Part shown: one piece after another, positions 35,808 through 44,181 of the stretch
Position numbering within the stretch: position 1 is the first letter of the stretch
Layout: every line of letters begins with the position of its first letter
Assembly: GCA_965247295.1 (NCBI GenBank)
Contig: CBDFGQ010000004.1
Coordinates: 1 to 64,000 of the forward strand
Length of the DNA stretch: 64,000 bases
Origin: CBDFGQ01 sp965247295
Lineage (GTDB): Bacteria > Chloroflexota > Dehalococcoidia > Lucifugimonadales > JAGWBF01
Direction of reading: 5' to 3'
The notes under the pieces: model-generated
The model's database searches: none
Told to the model about the DNA's origin: nothing
Seen by the model: only the letters and a program-made list of their open reading frames with translations
Made by a program: the position numbers and the translations under genes

Positions 35808-36671
35808 ATGGCCCGTAGGGTGACCACGCGAGATATCTTGGAGATGAAGGCCAAGGGTGAGAAGGTCCCAATGGTCACCTCCTACGACTACACCACAGCC
35901 AGACTGGCCAACCAGGCGGGAGTGCCCATTATCCTGGTGGGAGACAGCCTGGGGATGGTGGTACTGGGCTACGACTCCACCATACCGGTGACCATGGAGG
36001 ACATGGTCCACCACGTCAAGGCGGTGGCCCGGGGTGCCGGGAGCTCGATGGTAATCGGAGACCTTCCCTTCATGAGCTACCGGATAGATACGGCCCAGGC
36101 CCTGGGCAACGCGGCACGCATGGTACAGGAGGGTGGTGCCCAGGGCGTCAAGCTGGAGGGAGGGGAGGCCGTGGCGGACACGGTGCAGCGGATCGTGGAG
36201 TGTGGCATGCCCGTCATGGGCCACATAGGCCTTACTCCCCAGTCGGTGAACCGCATGGGCGGCTACAGGGTAACGGGCAAGGAGAGGGAGGAGGCCGCCC
36301 AGCTCCTACGGGATGCGGCGGCCCTGGAGCAGGCCGGGGCCTTCGCCGTAGTGTTGGAGCTGGTGCCCGCCCCCCTTGCTGGGGTCATCAGCGGTCGCCT
36401 TTCCATTCCAACCATCGGCATCGGCGCGGGGCCCCAGTGCGACGGCCAGGTGCTGGTCCTCCACGATATGCTGGGACTGTATACCGATTTCGTGCCCAAG
36501 CATGCAAGGCAGTACGCTCAGCTGGCTCGTACCATAAGCGACGCCTTTGGCAGCTACATAGCCGAGGTGAAGGATGGCTCCTTCCCCACGGAGAAGGAGA
36601 GCTTCAAGATGGACGCAGGGGTCCTGGAGGAGCTGGAGGCGGCCGACGGCAAGCTAACTGAGCCGACCTAG
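35808..36671 (+). CDS. panB: 3-methyl-2-oxobutanoate hydroxymethyltransferase
   Basis: PanB (287 residues) uses 5,10-methylene-THF to hydroxymethylate ketoisovalerate in pantothenate synthesis. Seen are the metal-binding VGDSLGMVVLGYDST, KLEGGEAV, GHIGLTPQSV, the catalytic-Glu region VVLELVP and IGIGAGPQCDGQVLV. The ATG at 35808 has GGAGGA eight bases upstream; a TTG at 35793 would extend into that site. It is in an operon with panC. Confidence 0.97.
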   Translation: MARRVTTRDILEMKAKGEKVPMVTSYDYTTARLANQAGVPIILVGDSLGMVVLGYDSTIPVTMEDMVHHVKAVARGAGSSMVIGDLPFMSYRIDTAQALGNAARMVQEGGAQGVKLEGGEAVADTVQRIVECGMPVMGHIGLTPQSVNRMGGYRVTGKEREEAAQLLRDAAALEQAGAFAVVLELVPAPLAGVISGRLSIPTIGIGAGPQCDGQVLVLHDMLGLYTDFVPKHARQYAQLARTISDAFGSYIAEVKDGSFPTEKESFKMDAGVLEELEAADGKLTEPT

Positions 36672-36721
36672 GCCCTCCCGCGCCTCTATGAGCACGGTCG
36701 AAACTCCCCCGGCGAGCCTAC

Positions 36722-37573
36722 ATGCGCATCTATAGCACAATTTCTGAGTTCCGAGAGGCCCGCAGCGGATTGAAGGGGTCCTTGGGACTCGTTCCAACTA
36801 TGGGATACCTCCATGACGGGCACCTGGCGCTTGTGCGCCGGGCAAGGGCGGAGAACGACGGTGTGGCGGTCAGCATCTTCGTCAATCCCACCCAGTTTGG
36901 CCCCGACGAGGATTTCATCAGCTATCCGAGGGATATGGAGAGCGACCACCTCATCCTGCGGGCCGAAGGGGTGGACCTGGTGTTTGCCCCCTCGGTGGAA
37001 GAGATGTACCCTCCCGGCTTCGATGCGTGGGTGGAGGTGGGGGGCGTGGCGCGGCCTCTGGAAGGGCAGCGTCGCCCCGGCCACTTTAGGGGTGTTGCAA
37101 CTGTGGTGGCCAAGCTGTTCAACGTCGTCACGCCCGACAGGGCCTACTTTGGCCAGAAAGACGGCCAGCAGCTGGCGGTCATCAGGCGGATGGCCGCCGA
37201 CCTTGGCCTTGACGTAGATATAGTGGCGGTGCCCACGGTCCGGGGGCCCGACGGCCTGGCCCTCAGCAGCCGCAACGCCTATCTGTCCCCGGAGCAGCGT
37301 AAGGCCGCAGCCGTGGTGTACAGGGCCCTGTCCAAAGCGCGGACCCTCTGGCAGCGGGGCGAGAGGAGCGGGCAGCTCCTCAGGCGGGAGGTACGCCAGG
37401 TTCTGGAGGAGGAGCCTGTACTGGAGGCCGTCGACTACGTTAGCGTGGCCGACGCCGACAGCCTGCAGGAACTGTGCGACATCCGTACGTCCGCAATGGT
37501 ATCGGTGGCGGTGCGCATGGGAGGCATCCGGCTTATAGACAACGTGCTGCTGGAGCGGATCGAGCCTACCTAG
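36722..37573 (+). CDS. panC: Pantothenate synthetase
   Basis: PanC joins pantoate and beta-alanine using ATP. In 283 residues: PTMGYLHDGH at 25-34 (HIGH-like), SIFVNPTQFGP, RPGHFRGVATVV, the KDGQQL helix and SSRNAYLS. The ATG at 36722 fits the family start. It follows panB by 50 bases. Confidence 0.97.
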   Translation: MRIYSTISEFREARSGLKGSLGLVPTMGYLHDGHLALVRRARAENDGVAVSIFVNPTQFGPDEDFISYPRDMESDHLILRAEGVDLVFAPSVEEMYPPGFDAWVEVGGVARPLEGQRRPGHFRGVATVVAKLFNVVTPDRAYFGQKDGQQLAVIRRMAADLGLDVDIVAVPTVRGPDGLALSSRNAYLSPEQRKAAAVVYRALSKARTLWQRGERSGQLLRREVRQVLEEEPVLEAVDYVSVADADSLQELCDIRTSAMVSVAVRMGGIRLIDNVLLERIEPT

Positions 37574-37580
37574 GGTCGCA

Positions 37581-39044
37581 TCAGGCGGGAGAGGTTCCCA
37601 ACGAGATCAACAGGTGATGTAGGTGGTGGAGTCCCTGCTGCCTCCTGGCGTTGCACACGATACTCTCCCAGCCCATACCACGCACTACGGAGTGCTGGCC
37701 CTCCACGTAGGCGCTTCCGATCCCTTTTGGATAGGTCTCGCCGCCATCTGTGGAGTCTCCCCGGGGCAGCTGCGACAGCAGGATACTCCCCATCTCCCGG
37801 GTTACCTCGTTCTCCTGCAGCCTGGGGAAGCGGCGGTACAGCTCGAGGGAGGACTGGGAAAGCTGGGAATCCCCCGTGCGCCGGCCCATGGCGTGGACGT
37901 AGGGCAGAACGCAGTTCACCGCCATGTCTCTGGCCCGTCCCCGCCCTATGACGGTCCGACGCCTATCGGCGCCACATGTGCCGGATGGCGGTTGGCCTGA
38001 CCCAGTTAGCGCCAGCTCCAGGTCCCGCCAGGGGCCTCCCCGTCCGCCCGCGTCCCGTGAGCTGCGTACCAGGTAGGCCATCCCTTCCGACAGGCCCGTC
38101 ATAGCCCACGGCGGAAGGCACCGGTGGCCGTCCGTGGGGCTGGGAGGAGGCGAGGGGGATTGGACCGGACCCGGATCACACGGTGCCGATTGCGGCAGCA
38201 CCTGGTCGAGCAGGTGGGCGAACCCTTCAATTCGCCTCTGAGGATGGTTCTGTGGCCTGACTCGGAAGGTGTACCATCTGCCGTTACCGATTGCACGTGC
38301 GCCACGGGAGGGTGGACGAAAGCCGGCAGCACCCAGCAGGACCTGCTGGATGGCATGAAGCCGTTCCTCGGGCGGCGCCTTCCTGGCCACGCTTTCCAGG
38401 CGTCGGTATGGCACCCGGTCGGCCAGCTCCAGGAAGGGCCGCCGGTTCTGGCTGTAGCCCATGGCCTCCATCAGGGCCGCGTACAGCACCTGTTGGGGGT
38501 CCTCTCTGCCCAGGAGGGCGAGGAAGGCATCGCTGTTCCCCATGAAGCGGCGGTCTCCGGCCGTGTCCAACAGGATGCCCAGCTCGGCGGCGCTGCAGGG
38601 CCGGGCGTACCCGTGGGCCCTCAGCAGGATCCACGGGTCTATCCCCGCGCCAAAGGACGTCTGCCCGTTGAGCAGCGGCTCCAGGGAGAGCACGGGGACA
38701 CGGCTACCGCTGTGAAGGGTGGAATACTCTTCATCCACGCGGGCGACCACGTGGAGCACAACGCCGTTGTATCGGGGGTCCGTGCCGTGGCCATGGGCTT
38801 GCCAGTCCCGCTGCCTCACGTGCACCTCCACGTCCCCCCTGATCAGGCCGACCCCCTCCTCCTCCAGGACGGCGTCCCGGAAGTCCGGCCCGGCGGTGGT
38901 GCCCGGATCACCCGCCTCCCGTCCGGGATAGATCACCCTGAACCGCCTCCCGTTCCCCGCCCTGAGGGCTCCCTGCCGGGCCGCTCTCTCCCTCCACAGC
39001 CGGGCCAGGAGGCTTTCGGGTATCTGCTTTAGCCTTGAGGCCAT
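37581..39044 (-). CDS. DUF2851 family protein
   Basis: A protein of 487 residues: N-terminal PESLLARLWRERA, then GPDFRDAVLEEEGVGLIRGDVEVHVR and YNGVVLHVVA, the DUF2851 core; a C-terminal ARRQQGLHHLHHLL resembles the family ending. Function is unknown; such proteins occur in Bacteroidetes, Chloroflexota and others. The ATG at 39044 is used because the family begins there. It is convergent with panC, the stops being eight bases apart. Confidence 0.82.
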   Translation of the reverse strand: MASRLKQIPESLLARLWRERAARQGALRAGNGRRFRVIYPGREAGDPGTTAGPDFRDAVLEEEGVGLIRGDVEVHVRQRDWQAHGHGTDPRYNGVVLHVVARVDEEYSTLHSGSRVPVLSLEPLLNGQTSFGAGIDPWILLRAHGYARPCSAAELGILLDTAGDRRFMGNSDAFLALLGREDPQQVLYAALMEAMGYSQNRRPFLELADRVPYRRLESVARKAPPEERLHAIQQVLLGAAGFRPPSRGARAIGNGRWYTFRVRPQNHPQRRIEGFAHLLDQVLPQSAPCDPGPVQSPSPPPSPTDGHRCLPPWAMTGLSEGMAYLVRSSRDAGGRGGPWRDLELALTGSGQPPSGTCGADRRRTVIGRGRARDMAVNCVLPYVHAMGRRTGDSQLSQSSLELYRRFPRLQENEVTREMGSILLSQLPRGDSTDGGETYPKGIGSAYVEGQHSVVRGMGWESIVCNARRQQGLHHLHHLLISLGTSPA

Positions 39045-39232
39045 AGGGGCTCCTCTAGCAGGCTTCCTCCGTGTGCTGGCTAGTATATATCCACAGGTTT
39101 GGCCGTTCAAGGAGCGTGTGTCTAATGCGCGAATTGAAGAGTTCCGCTAACGCGCCCGTGTGGGAGAGGGACCTCGGTCCCGGCTGTCGCAGTCCGTTGG
39201 CCGCTGCCCAGATTACCTCCCGGACCAGCCGT

Positions 39233-39432
39233 TCACACCAGCACGCCGGACTCGTCCAGGGATCGATACCCCTCGGCGGAGAGGCCGAGCATCTCGCTCA
39301 GCACGTGCTCGGTGTGCTGCTCCCTAGGAGCTCCACCTGCAAACCGTCGTCGCCGAGGTCGGCCAGGGTCCTTCCGTGCCGCAGGCCCCGCTGGTCGGTG
39401 AAGACCGGGTAGCGTCGAGTCCATTGCCGGCA
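39233..39432 (-). pseudogene. C-terminal remnant of a CaiB/BaiF CoA-transferase
   Basis: On the minus strand, REQHTEHVLSEMLGLSAEG followed by LDESGVLV and a stop is the usual end of type III CoA-transferases (compare GEHNVDVYGNELGLTAQEI in the intact copy at 62.6-63.9 kb). Upstream of it, another frame reads VFTDQRGLRHGRTLADLGDD, so there is a frameshift and no N-terminal part. The remainder of 39045-39504 shows only a 14-base palindrome (39168-39181) and the mgsA promoter. Confidence 0.5.
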
Positions 39433-39446
39433 GCTACGGTTTCCCC

Positions 39447-39475
39447 TTGTGGGGTGATGGCGCTAGTGGTATATT
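39447..39475 (+). promoter_or_regulatory. Candidate promoter of the methylamine cluster
   Basis: TTGTGG (39447-39452), a 17-base spacer and TATATT (39470-39475), 29 bases before the mgsA ATG. Confidence 0.5.
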
Positions 39476-39504
39476 GGTGTCGCAGGTGACCGTGGAAGGA
39501 TGGT

Positions 39505-40419
39505 ATGTGCGGGATCAGCGGCATCGTCCATAAAAGTGCCCACCGCGAGGGGCTCGCTCCCATAGGGGAAGAGCTCATCATGATGCTGGACTCTCTGAAG
39601 CATCGTGGGAAAGATTCCAGCGGGGTGACCGTCGCCGGGCAGGACTGCGCGGAAGACCTGATCGTGAGGCTATGGACGGATTGCGGTGGGGGGGAGGACG
39701 AGGTCCTCGCGCGGGTCGAAGAGAGCATCCTGGAATGTGGTGGGGTCGTCAAGACCAAGGCTATGTCGCGGGAATATCTCCGACTGACGATCAACTACGA
39801 GGGCGAAATCGGACCCCTGGCCGATTCCTTGATAAGCACTAGGGGCGTGCATATCCACAGCATGGGAAGGGTTTCCGAGGTCATTAAGGACCTGGATGCG
39901 GCCTTGGACGTGGACCAAGCCCACGGCGTCAGCGATATGCGCGGCACTCACGGCATCGGCCACGTGAGAATGGCCACCGAAAGCCGGGTGGATATAAATC
40001 ACTCCCACCCCTTCTGGGCCTACCCCTTTCCCGATGTGACCGTGGTCCACAACGGCCAGCTCAGCAACTATCACAAGCTAAAACGCAGGTACCAGGACCG
40101 TGGCTACCGGTTTCAGACCGAGAACGACTCAGAGGTGATCGCCGTCTACCTGGCCGACAAGCTGGCCGACGGGCTGGACCTGGAGGACGCACTGGGGTCC
40201 ACCGTGGATGACCTGGACGGCACGTTTACGTTCCTGGTTTCCACCGCGAATGGCATCGGTTACGCCAAGGACAGGTGGTCGGCCAAGCCCCTGGTGACCA
40301 TGGAGACCGACGACGTGGTTGCCGTCGCCTCGGAGGAGGTTGCCTTGAGGTGCCTTTTCTCCGACGAGATCGAGAGGGTCGAACCCCAGGAGGGTGCGGT
40401 CAAGACTTGGTTGATCTAG
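39505..40419 (+). CDS. mgsA: N-methylglutamate synthase subunit A (class II glutamine amidotransferase)
   Basis: The start MCGISGI exposes the Ntn nucleophile Cys2. The 304-residue protein is a GlxB-type amidotransferase with HRGKDSSGVTV, HVRMATESRVDINHSHPF and TVVHNGQLSNYH. In the N-methylglutamate pathway this subunit, with MgsB and MgsC, forms the glutamate-synthase-like enzyme that makes N-methylglutamate. GAAGGA precedes the ATG. It is the first gene of an eight-gene same-strand cluster and overlaps mgsB. A role in an uncharacterised glx system is the alternative, made less likely by gmaS and mgd genes here. Confidence 0.85.
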   Translation: MCGISGIVHKSAHREGLAPIGEELIMMLDSLKHRGKDSSGVTVAGQDCAEDLIVRLWTDCGGGEDEVLARVEESILECGGVVKTKAMSREYLRLTINYEGEIGPLADSLISTRGVHIHSMGRVSEVIKDLDAALDVDQAHGVSDMRGTHGIGHVRMATESRVDINHSHPFWAYPFPDVTVVHNGQLSNYHKLKRRYQDRGYRFQTENDSEVIAVYLADKLADGLDLEDALGSTVDDLDGTFTFLVSTANGIGYAKDRWSAKPLVTMETDDVVAVASEEVALRCLFSDEIERVEPQEGAVKTWLI

Positions 40420-41093
40420 ACGCCGCCACCCTGACAACCACCCAGCTCAACGCCAAAATAAAGGAACTGGCGGCGGATGGCAGCCATGATATCAGAGTCC
40501 TCAATCCTCAGGCCCGCCACAACCTGGCGGTGGGCATACTGACCCCTTGCAGGATCACCATAGAGGGCAGTGTGGGCTATTACGCATCCAGTCTGATGGA
40601 TGGCCCGGAGGTTACCATCAACGGGAACGCCGGCTGGGCATTGGGTGAAAACCTGATGCGCGGAAAGATCGTCCTGACCAAGGACGCCGGCGCATCGGTG
40701 GCCACCAGCATCAGAGGGGGGGAGGTGTTCGTGGGCGGCAACGCCGGAGCGAGGGCCGGCATATCCATGAAGGGGGGCACCCTGATAGTCCGGGGCAACG
40801 CGGGTTTCCTGACCGGGTTCATGATGCAGAAGGGCAGGATCATAGTCTGCGGAGATGTGGGGAATGCCGTGGGGGACTCCATGTACGAGGGCGCCATCTA
40901 CGTGGCCGGAAAGATCGGCTCACTGGGAAGCGATGCGAAGGTGGACGAGGTGACTGAGGACGAGCTCCACGGCATCTGGGAGATACTGGAAGAATACGGC
41001 GTCAAAGATAGATACACGTTCACCAAGATCGTCTCGGCGAAGACGCTCTACCACTTCGACTCCCTCGAGCGCCTTGAAAAGCGTGTGATTTAG
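40407..41093 (+). CDS. mgsB: N-methylglutamate synthase subunit B (GXGXG domain)
   Basis: A single GXGXG beta-helix like the C-terminal domain of glutamate synthase, seen as GNAGWALGENL, GGEVFVGGNAGARAG, GTLIVRGNAGFLTG and GDVGNAVGDSMYEGAIYV. The best start is TTG 40407, with AGGAGGG upstream; it overlaps the mgsA end by 13 bases in another frame, indicating coupling. The longer open frame from 40275 lies inside mgsA. It structurally bridges the amidotransferase and synthase subunits. Confidence 0.85.
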   Translation: MVDLDAATLTTTQLNAKIKELAADGSHDIRVLNPQARHNLAVGILTPCRITIEGSVGYYASSLMDGPEVTINGNAGWALGENLMRGKIVLTKDAGASVATSIRGGEVFVGGNAGARAGISMKGGTLIVRGNAGFLTGFMMQKGRIIVCGDVGNAVGDSMYEGAIYVAGKIGSLGSDAKVDEVTEDELHGIWEILEEYGVKDRYTFTKIVSAKTLYHFDSLERLEKRVI

Positions 41094-41107
41094 GCAGGGT
41101 CGAGCAC

Positions 41108-42409
41108 ATGGTAATGGCTAGCAGCCAGATATGGCCTCCCTGGGTGATGGAAGATATTCATGGTAAGGCCGAGCTGGGGAGGTACAGGATCCGTGGATTC
41201 AGCAGTTTCCAGAAAGTTACTCACTTCGATGACCTCACCTTCCTGTCCACGGGCCTGACCCGGTTCCCCCTCGAGGGATACAAGGAAAAGTGCAACACCT
41301 CGACCGTACTGGGAAGCCGCTTCGCCAAAGGGCCCCTGGTGCTGGAGACCCCAATCTATATAACCGGGATGAGCTATGGCGCCCTTTCTCGCACCGCCAA
41401 GGTCGCGCTGGGGAAAGCCGCAACCAAGGTGGGAACGGCCACCTGTACCGGTGACGGCGGGATGCTAATGGAGGAGAGGGAGGCCGCCGGAAAACTCATA
41501 TACCAGGTGCTTCCCAGCCGCTACGGCTTCAACCCTCACCACCTGAGTATGGCCGACGCCATCGAGATAGTGGTGGGTCAGGGCGCCAAACCGGGGACCG
41601 GAGGACTCCTCATGGGAGTCAAGGTAATGGACAACATCGCCCAGATGCGCGACCTGCCCAGCGGTATAGACCAGCGCAGCCCCGCCAGACATCCCGACTG
41701 GCTGGGTCCGGACGACCTGGCCGTGAAGATCGAGCAGCTAAGGGAGGCCACCGACTGGCGCGTCCCCATCAGCGTCAAGCTGGGCGCTTGCCGTGTGGCC
41801 GACGATGTCAAGCTGGCCGCCAAGGCGGGGGCAGACTCCATCGTCATCGACAGCATGGTCGCCGGGACCGGGGCCTCCGCCGAGGTGGTGCTGGACCACA
41901 GCGGAATCCCCACGGTGCCCGCGATCGTTCTGGCAAGGGAGGCACTGAGGGAGCTGGGACTGTACGGAGTGGTATCCCTGATAGCTTCGGGTGGGATCAG
42001 GAGCGGTGCAGACGCGGCCAAGGCCCTGGCCCTGGGTGCCGACGCCGTGGCCATAGGAACGGCGGCCCTTATCGCCCTCAACTGTAATAAAGAGATTCCC
42101 GAGTCCGACTTCGAAAGGGAGGTCGGCGTTAAAGCGGGCTACTGCCACCATTGTCACACCGGACGCTGTCCGGTAGGTATCACCACCCAGGACCCTGAGC
42201 TGGAGAAGAGGCTGGACCCAGAGGAGGGTTCCGAAAGGGTCGCCAATTTTATCAACTCGATGACCATGGAAATGGCCCTGCTGACCCGCTCCCTGGGCAA
42301 GGGAGACGTACACAGCCTGGAGCCCGAGGACTTGGTGGCATTGACCATCGAAGCCTCGGCCATGGCCCGCATTCCTCTGGCGGGGACGGATAAGGTGTTC
42401 GGTGCTTGA
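41108..42409 (+). CDS. mgsC: N-methylglutamate synthase subunit C (FMN glutamate synthase domain)
   Basis: The 433-residue protein is a GlxD/glutamate-synthase-like TIM barrel: ITGMSYGALSRTAKVAL, GTATCTGDGGM, GQGAKPGTGG, then ISVKLGA and the FMN phosphate site LIASGGIRSGADAAKALALGA. Cysteines in YCHHCHTGRCPVGITTQ correspond to the Fe-S site. It supplies the FMN-dependent synthase activity. Fourteen bases separate it from mgsB. Confidence 0.87.
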   Translation: MVMASSQIWPPWVMEDIHGKAELGRYRIRGFSSFQKVTHFDDLTFLSTGLTRFPLEGYKEKCNTSTVLGSRFAKGPLVLETPIYITGMSYGALSRTAKVALGKAATKVGTATCTGDGGMLMEEREAAGKLIYQVLPSRYGFNPHHLSMADAIEIVVGQGAKPGTGGLLMGVKVMDNIAQMRDLPSGIDQRSPARHPDWLGPDDLAVKIEQLREATDWRVPISVKLGACRVADDVKLAAKAGADSIVIDSMVAGTGASAEVVLDHSGIPTVPAIVLAREALRELGLYGVVSLIASGGIRSGADAAKALALGADAVAIGTAALIALNCNKEIPESDFEREVGVKAGYCHHCHTGRCPVGITTQDPELEKRLDPEEGSERVANFINSMTMEMALLTRSLGKGDVHSLEPEDLVALTIEASAMARIPLAGTDKVFGA

Positions 42410-42463
42410 CGGTTCCCGATCCCTTACCCGGCCCCCCGGATAGAACAGGGGTGCCCAATCGGG

Positions 42464-43825
42464 ATGGTTGCCCGGGAAGAGACGAGAAAACGGCTGCGTG
42501 AGGATGGTATCGAGTACATCCTTGCCCAGTTTGTGGATATCCATGGCTCGGCCAAGGTCAAGCTGGTGCCCGTCAGCCACTTCGACGACGTATTGGATGT
42601 GGGCGCGGGTTTCGCCGGTGGCGCGGTCTGGGGCCTTGGACAGGGGCCCCACTCCCACGACATGATGGCCAGGATTGACCTGGACAGCTACACCCCCCTG
42701 CCGTGGAGAGCGGGTGTCGCCAGGTTCGCGTCCGACCTGTATGTAGACGACCAGCCGTACATGCACTGCCCCCGTCTGAACCTGAAGCGGGTGTTGGCCA
42801 ATGCAAAGGATGAGGGGTACACCTTCAACGTGGGTATAGAGCCGGAACACTTCCTGGTGATTCGCGGCGACGATGGGTCCCTATCCATCTGGGACCCCAG
42901 CGATTCGGACACGTTGGAGAAACCCTGCTACGACTACAAGGGTATCTCCGGCGCGATGGACTACCTCACAGATATGATGACGGGCTTGAACACGCTGGGA
43001 TGGGACTGCTACCAGTCGGACCACGAGGACGCCAACGGGCAGTACGAGATTAACTTCGCCTACGCCGATGCGCTGACCACCGCCGACCGCTACACCTTCT
43101 TCAAGATGATGACCAGCCAGCTGGCCCGCAAGTATGGCGCCATCGCTACCCACATGCCCAAGCCATTCACCAACCGCACCGGCAGCGGTGCCCACATCCA
43201 CTTTCATCTGGCCGACGCCGAAACGGGAGAGAACCTCTTTCTGGACGAAAGTGATCCCAGGGGACTGGGTCTCTCGGGGGTGGCGTACAGCTTTATCGCG
43301 GGGATAATGGCCCACGCCCCCGCCGTATGTGGCGTGACCTCCCCAACCGTCAACTGTTACAAGCGTCTGCAGGTCGGGCCCGTATCCTTGCACGGCTCCA
43401 TGTCGGGCTACAACTGGACGCCGGCCTTCGTCTCCTACGGCGACAACAACCGTACCCAGATGATCCGCACCGCCGGGCCGGGCCACCTGGAGGACAGGAC
43501 GCTCTCCGCCGGCTGCAACCCCTATCTGGCCCTCGCCGCCTACCTCTCCGCGGGCCTGGACGGCATCCATCGGGAGCTGGAGCCCGGAGAGCCCAACCTT
43601 GGAAACCTGTACGATCTCGGATTGGAGGAGATCCGGCGAAGGGGCATCAGGGTATTCCCCCAGAGTCTCCAGGAATCCCTGGATGAGCTGGAAGGCGACG
43701 ACCTGGTGCTGGAGTCACTGGGCCCGATAGCCCCCGATTTCACGAGGTTGAAGCGCCAGGAGTGGAAGGACTACCATCGTCAGGTTACGCAGTGGGAAAA
43801 CGATCGGTACCTAACCCTCTTCTAA
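42464..43825 (+). CDS. gmaS: Gamma-glutamylmethylamide synthetase (glutamine synthetase family)
   Basis: GS-fold protein of 453 residues. Catalytic-site motifs: IEPEHFLVI, DHEDANGQYEINFAYADAL, the ATP site GSGAHIHFHL, PTVNCYKRL and the arginine/flap region NNRTQMIRTAGPG. GmaS joins methylamine to glutamate with ATP, the first step of the pathway. Position between mgsABC and mgd genes is the main reason to prefer GmaS over a true glutamine synthetase (GlnT); sequence alone does not fully separate them. Confidence 0.82.
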   Translation: MVAREETRKRLREDGIEYILAQFVDIHGSAKVKLVPVSHFDDVLDVGAGFAGGAVWGLGQGPHSHDMMARIDLDSYTPLPWRAGVARFASDLYVDDQPYMHCPRLNLKRVLANAKDEGYTFNVGIEPEHFLVIRGDDGSLSIWDPSDSDTLEKPCYDYKGISGAMDYLTDMMTGLNTLGWDCYQSDHEDANGQYEINFAYADALTTADRYTFFKMMTSQLARKYGAIATHMPKPFTNRTGSGAHIHFHLADAETGENLFLDESDPRGLGLSGVAYSFIAGIMAHAPAVCGVTSPTVNCYKRLQVGPVSLHGSMSGYNWTPAFVSYGDNNRTQMIRTAGPGHLEDRTLSAGCNPYLALAAYLSAGLDGIHRELEPGEPNLGNLYDLGLEEIRRRGIRVFPQSLQESLDELEGDDLVLESLGPIAPDFTRLKRQEWKDYHRQVTQWENDRYLTLF

Positions 43826-43884
43826 GCCGGCACCTGGCAAGTTCGCTCCACGCCGCGGACTTTTCAGCGGAGGAAGGTGAAGGG

Positions 43885-44163
43885 ATGGCATTCCTCCTGA
43901 ATTGCCCCAACTGCGGGGAGCGCAGCGTAGGTGACTTTCGCTTCGGGGGTGAGGCCGTATCTCGGCCTGGCCAAGAGGCCTCCCCTCAGGAGAGGACCCG
44001 GTACTACTACTTTCGGAAAAACGAAGCGGGTCTCCAACAGGAGTGGTGGCATCACAAATTCGGTTGCCGGAAGTGGTTCATGGCGGTCCGAGATACCCGC
44101 GACAACCAGGTCTTGCGCACCTACTGGCCGGGTAGCCCGGACCCGCAGGTCGCGGGTAGCTAG
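43885..44163 (+). CDS. mgdB: N-methylglutamate dehydrogenase subunit B (SoxD-like)
   Basis: A 92-residue homologue of the sarcosine oxidase delta subunit. Zinc ligands are visible as C7-x2-C10 and C61 with H56/H57 (WWHHKFGC). The ATG at 43885 follows GGAGGAAGG. It lies 59 bases after gmaS and 18 bases before mgdC. The CGGGT/ACCCG hairpin spans its stop codon. Confidence 0.86.
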   Translation: MAFLLNCPNCGERSVGDFRFGGEAVSRPGQEASPQERTRYYYFRKNEAGLQQEWWHHKFGCRKWFMAVRDTRDNQVLRTYWPGSPDPQVAGS

Positions 44164-44181
44164 ACCCGGGAATTACAACCC

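Noticed and set aside
39168..39181. GGGACCTCGGTCCC palindrome as a terminator
   Set aside because: It has only a two-base loop and no T run on either strand, so it is left as an unexplained palindrome.
40275..40406. Longer start for mgsB
   Set aside because: These codons overlap mgsA in another frame and do not resemble the family; the TTG at 40407 with AGGAGGG upstream fits better.
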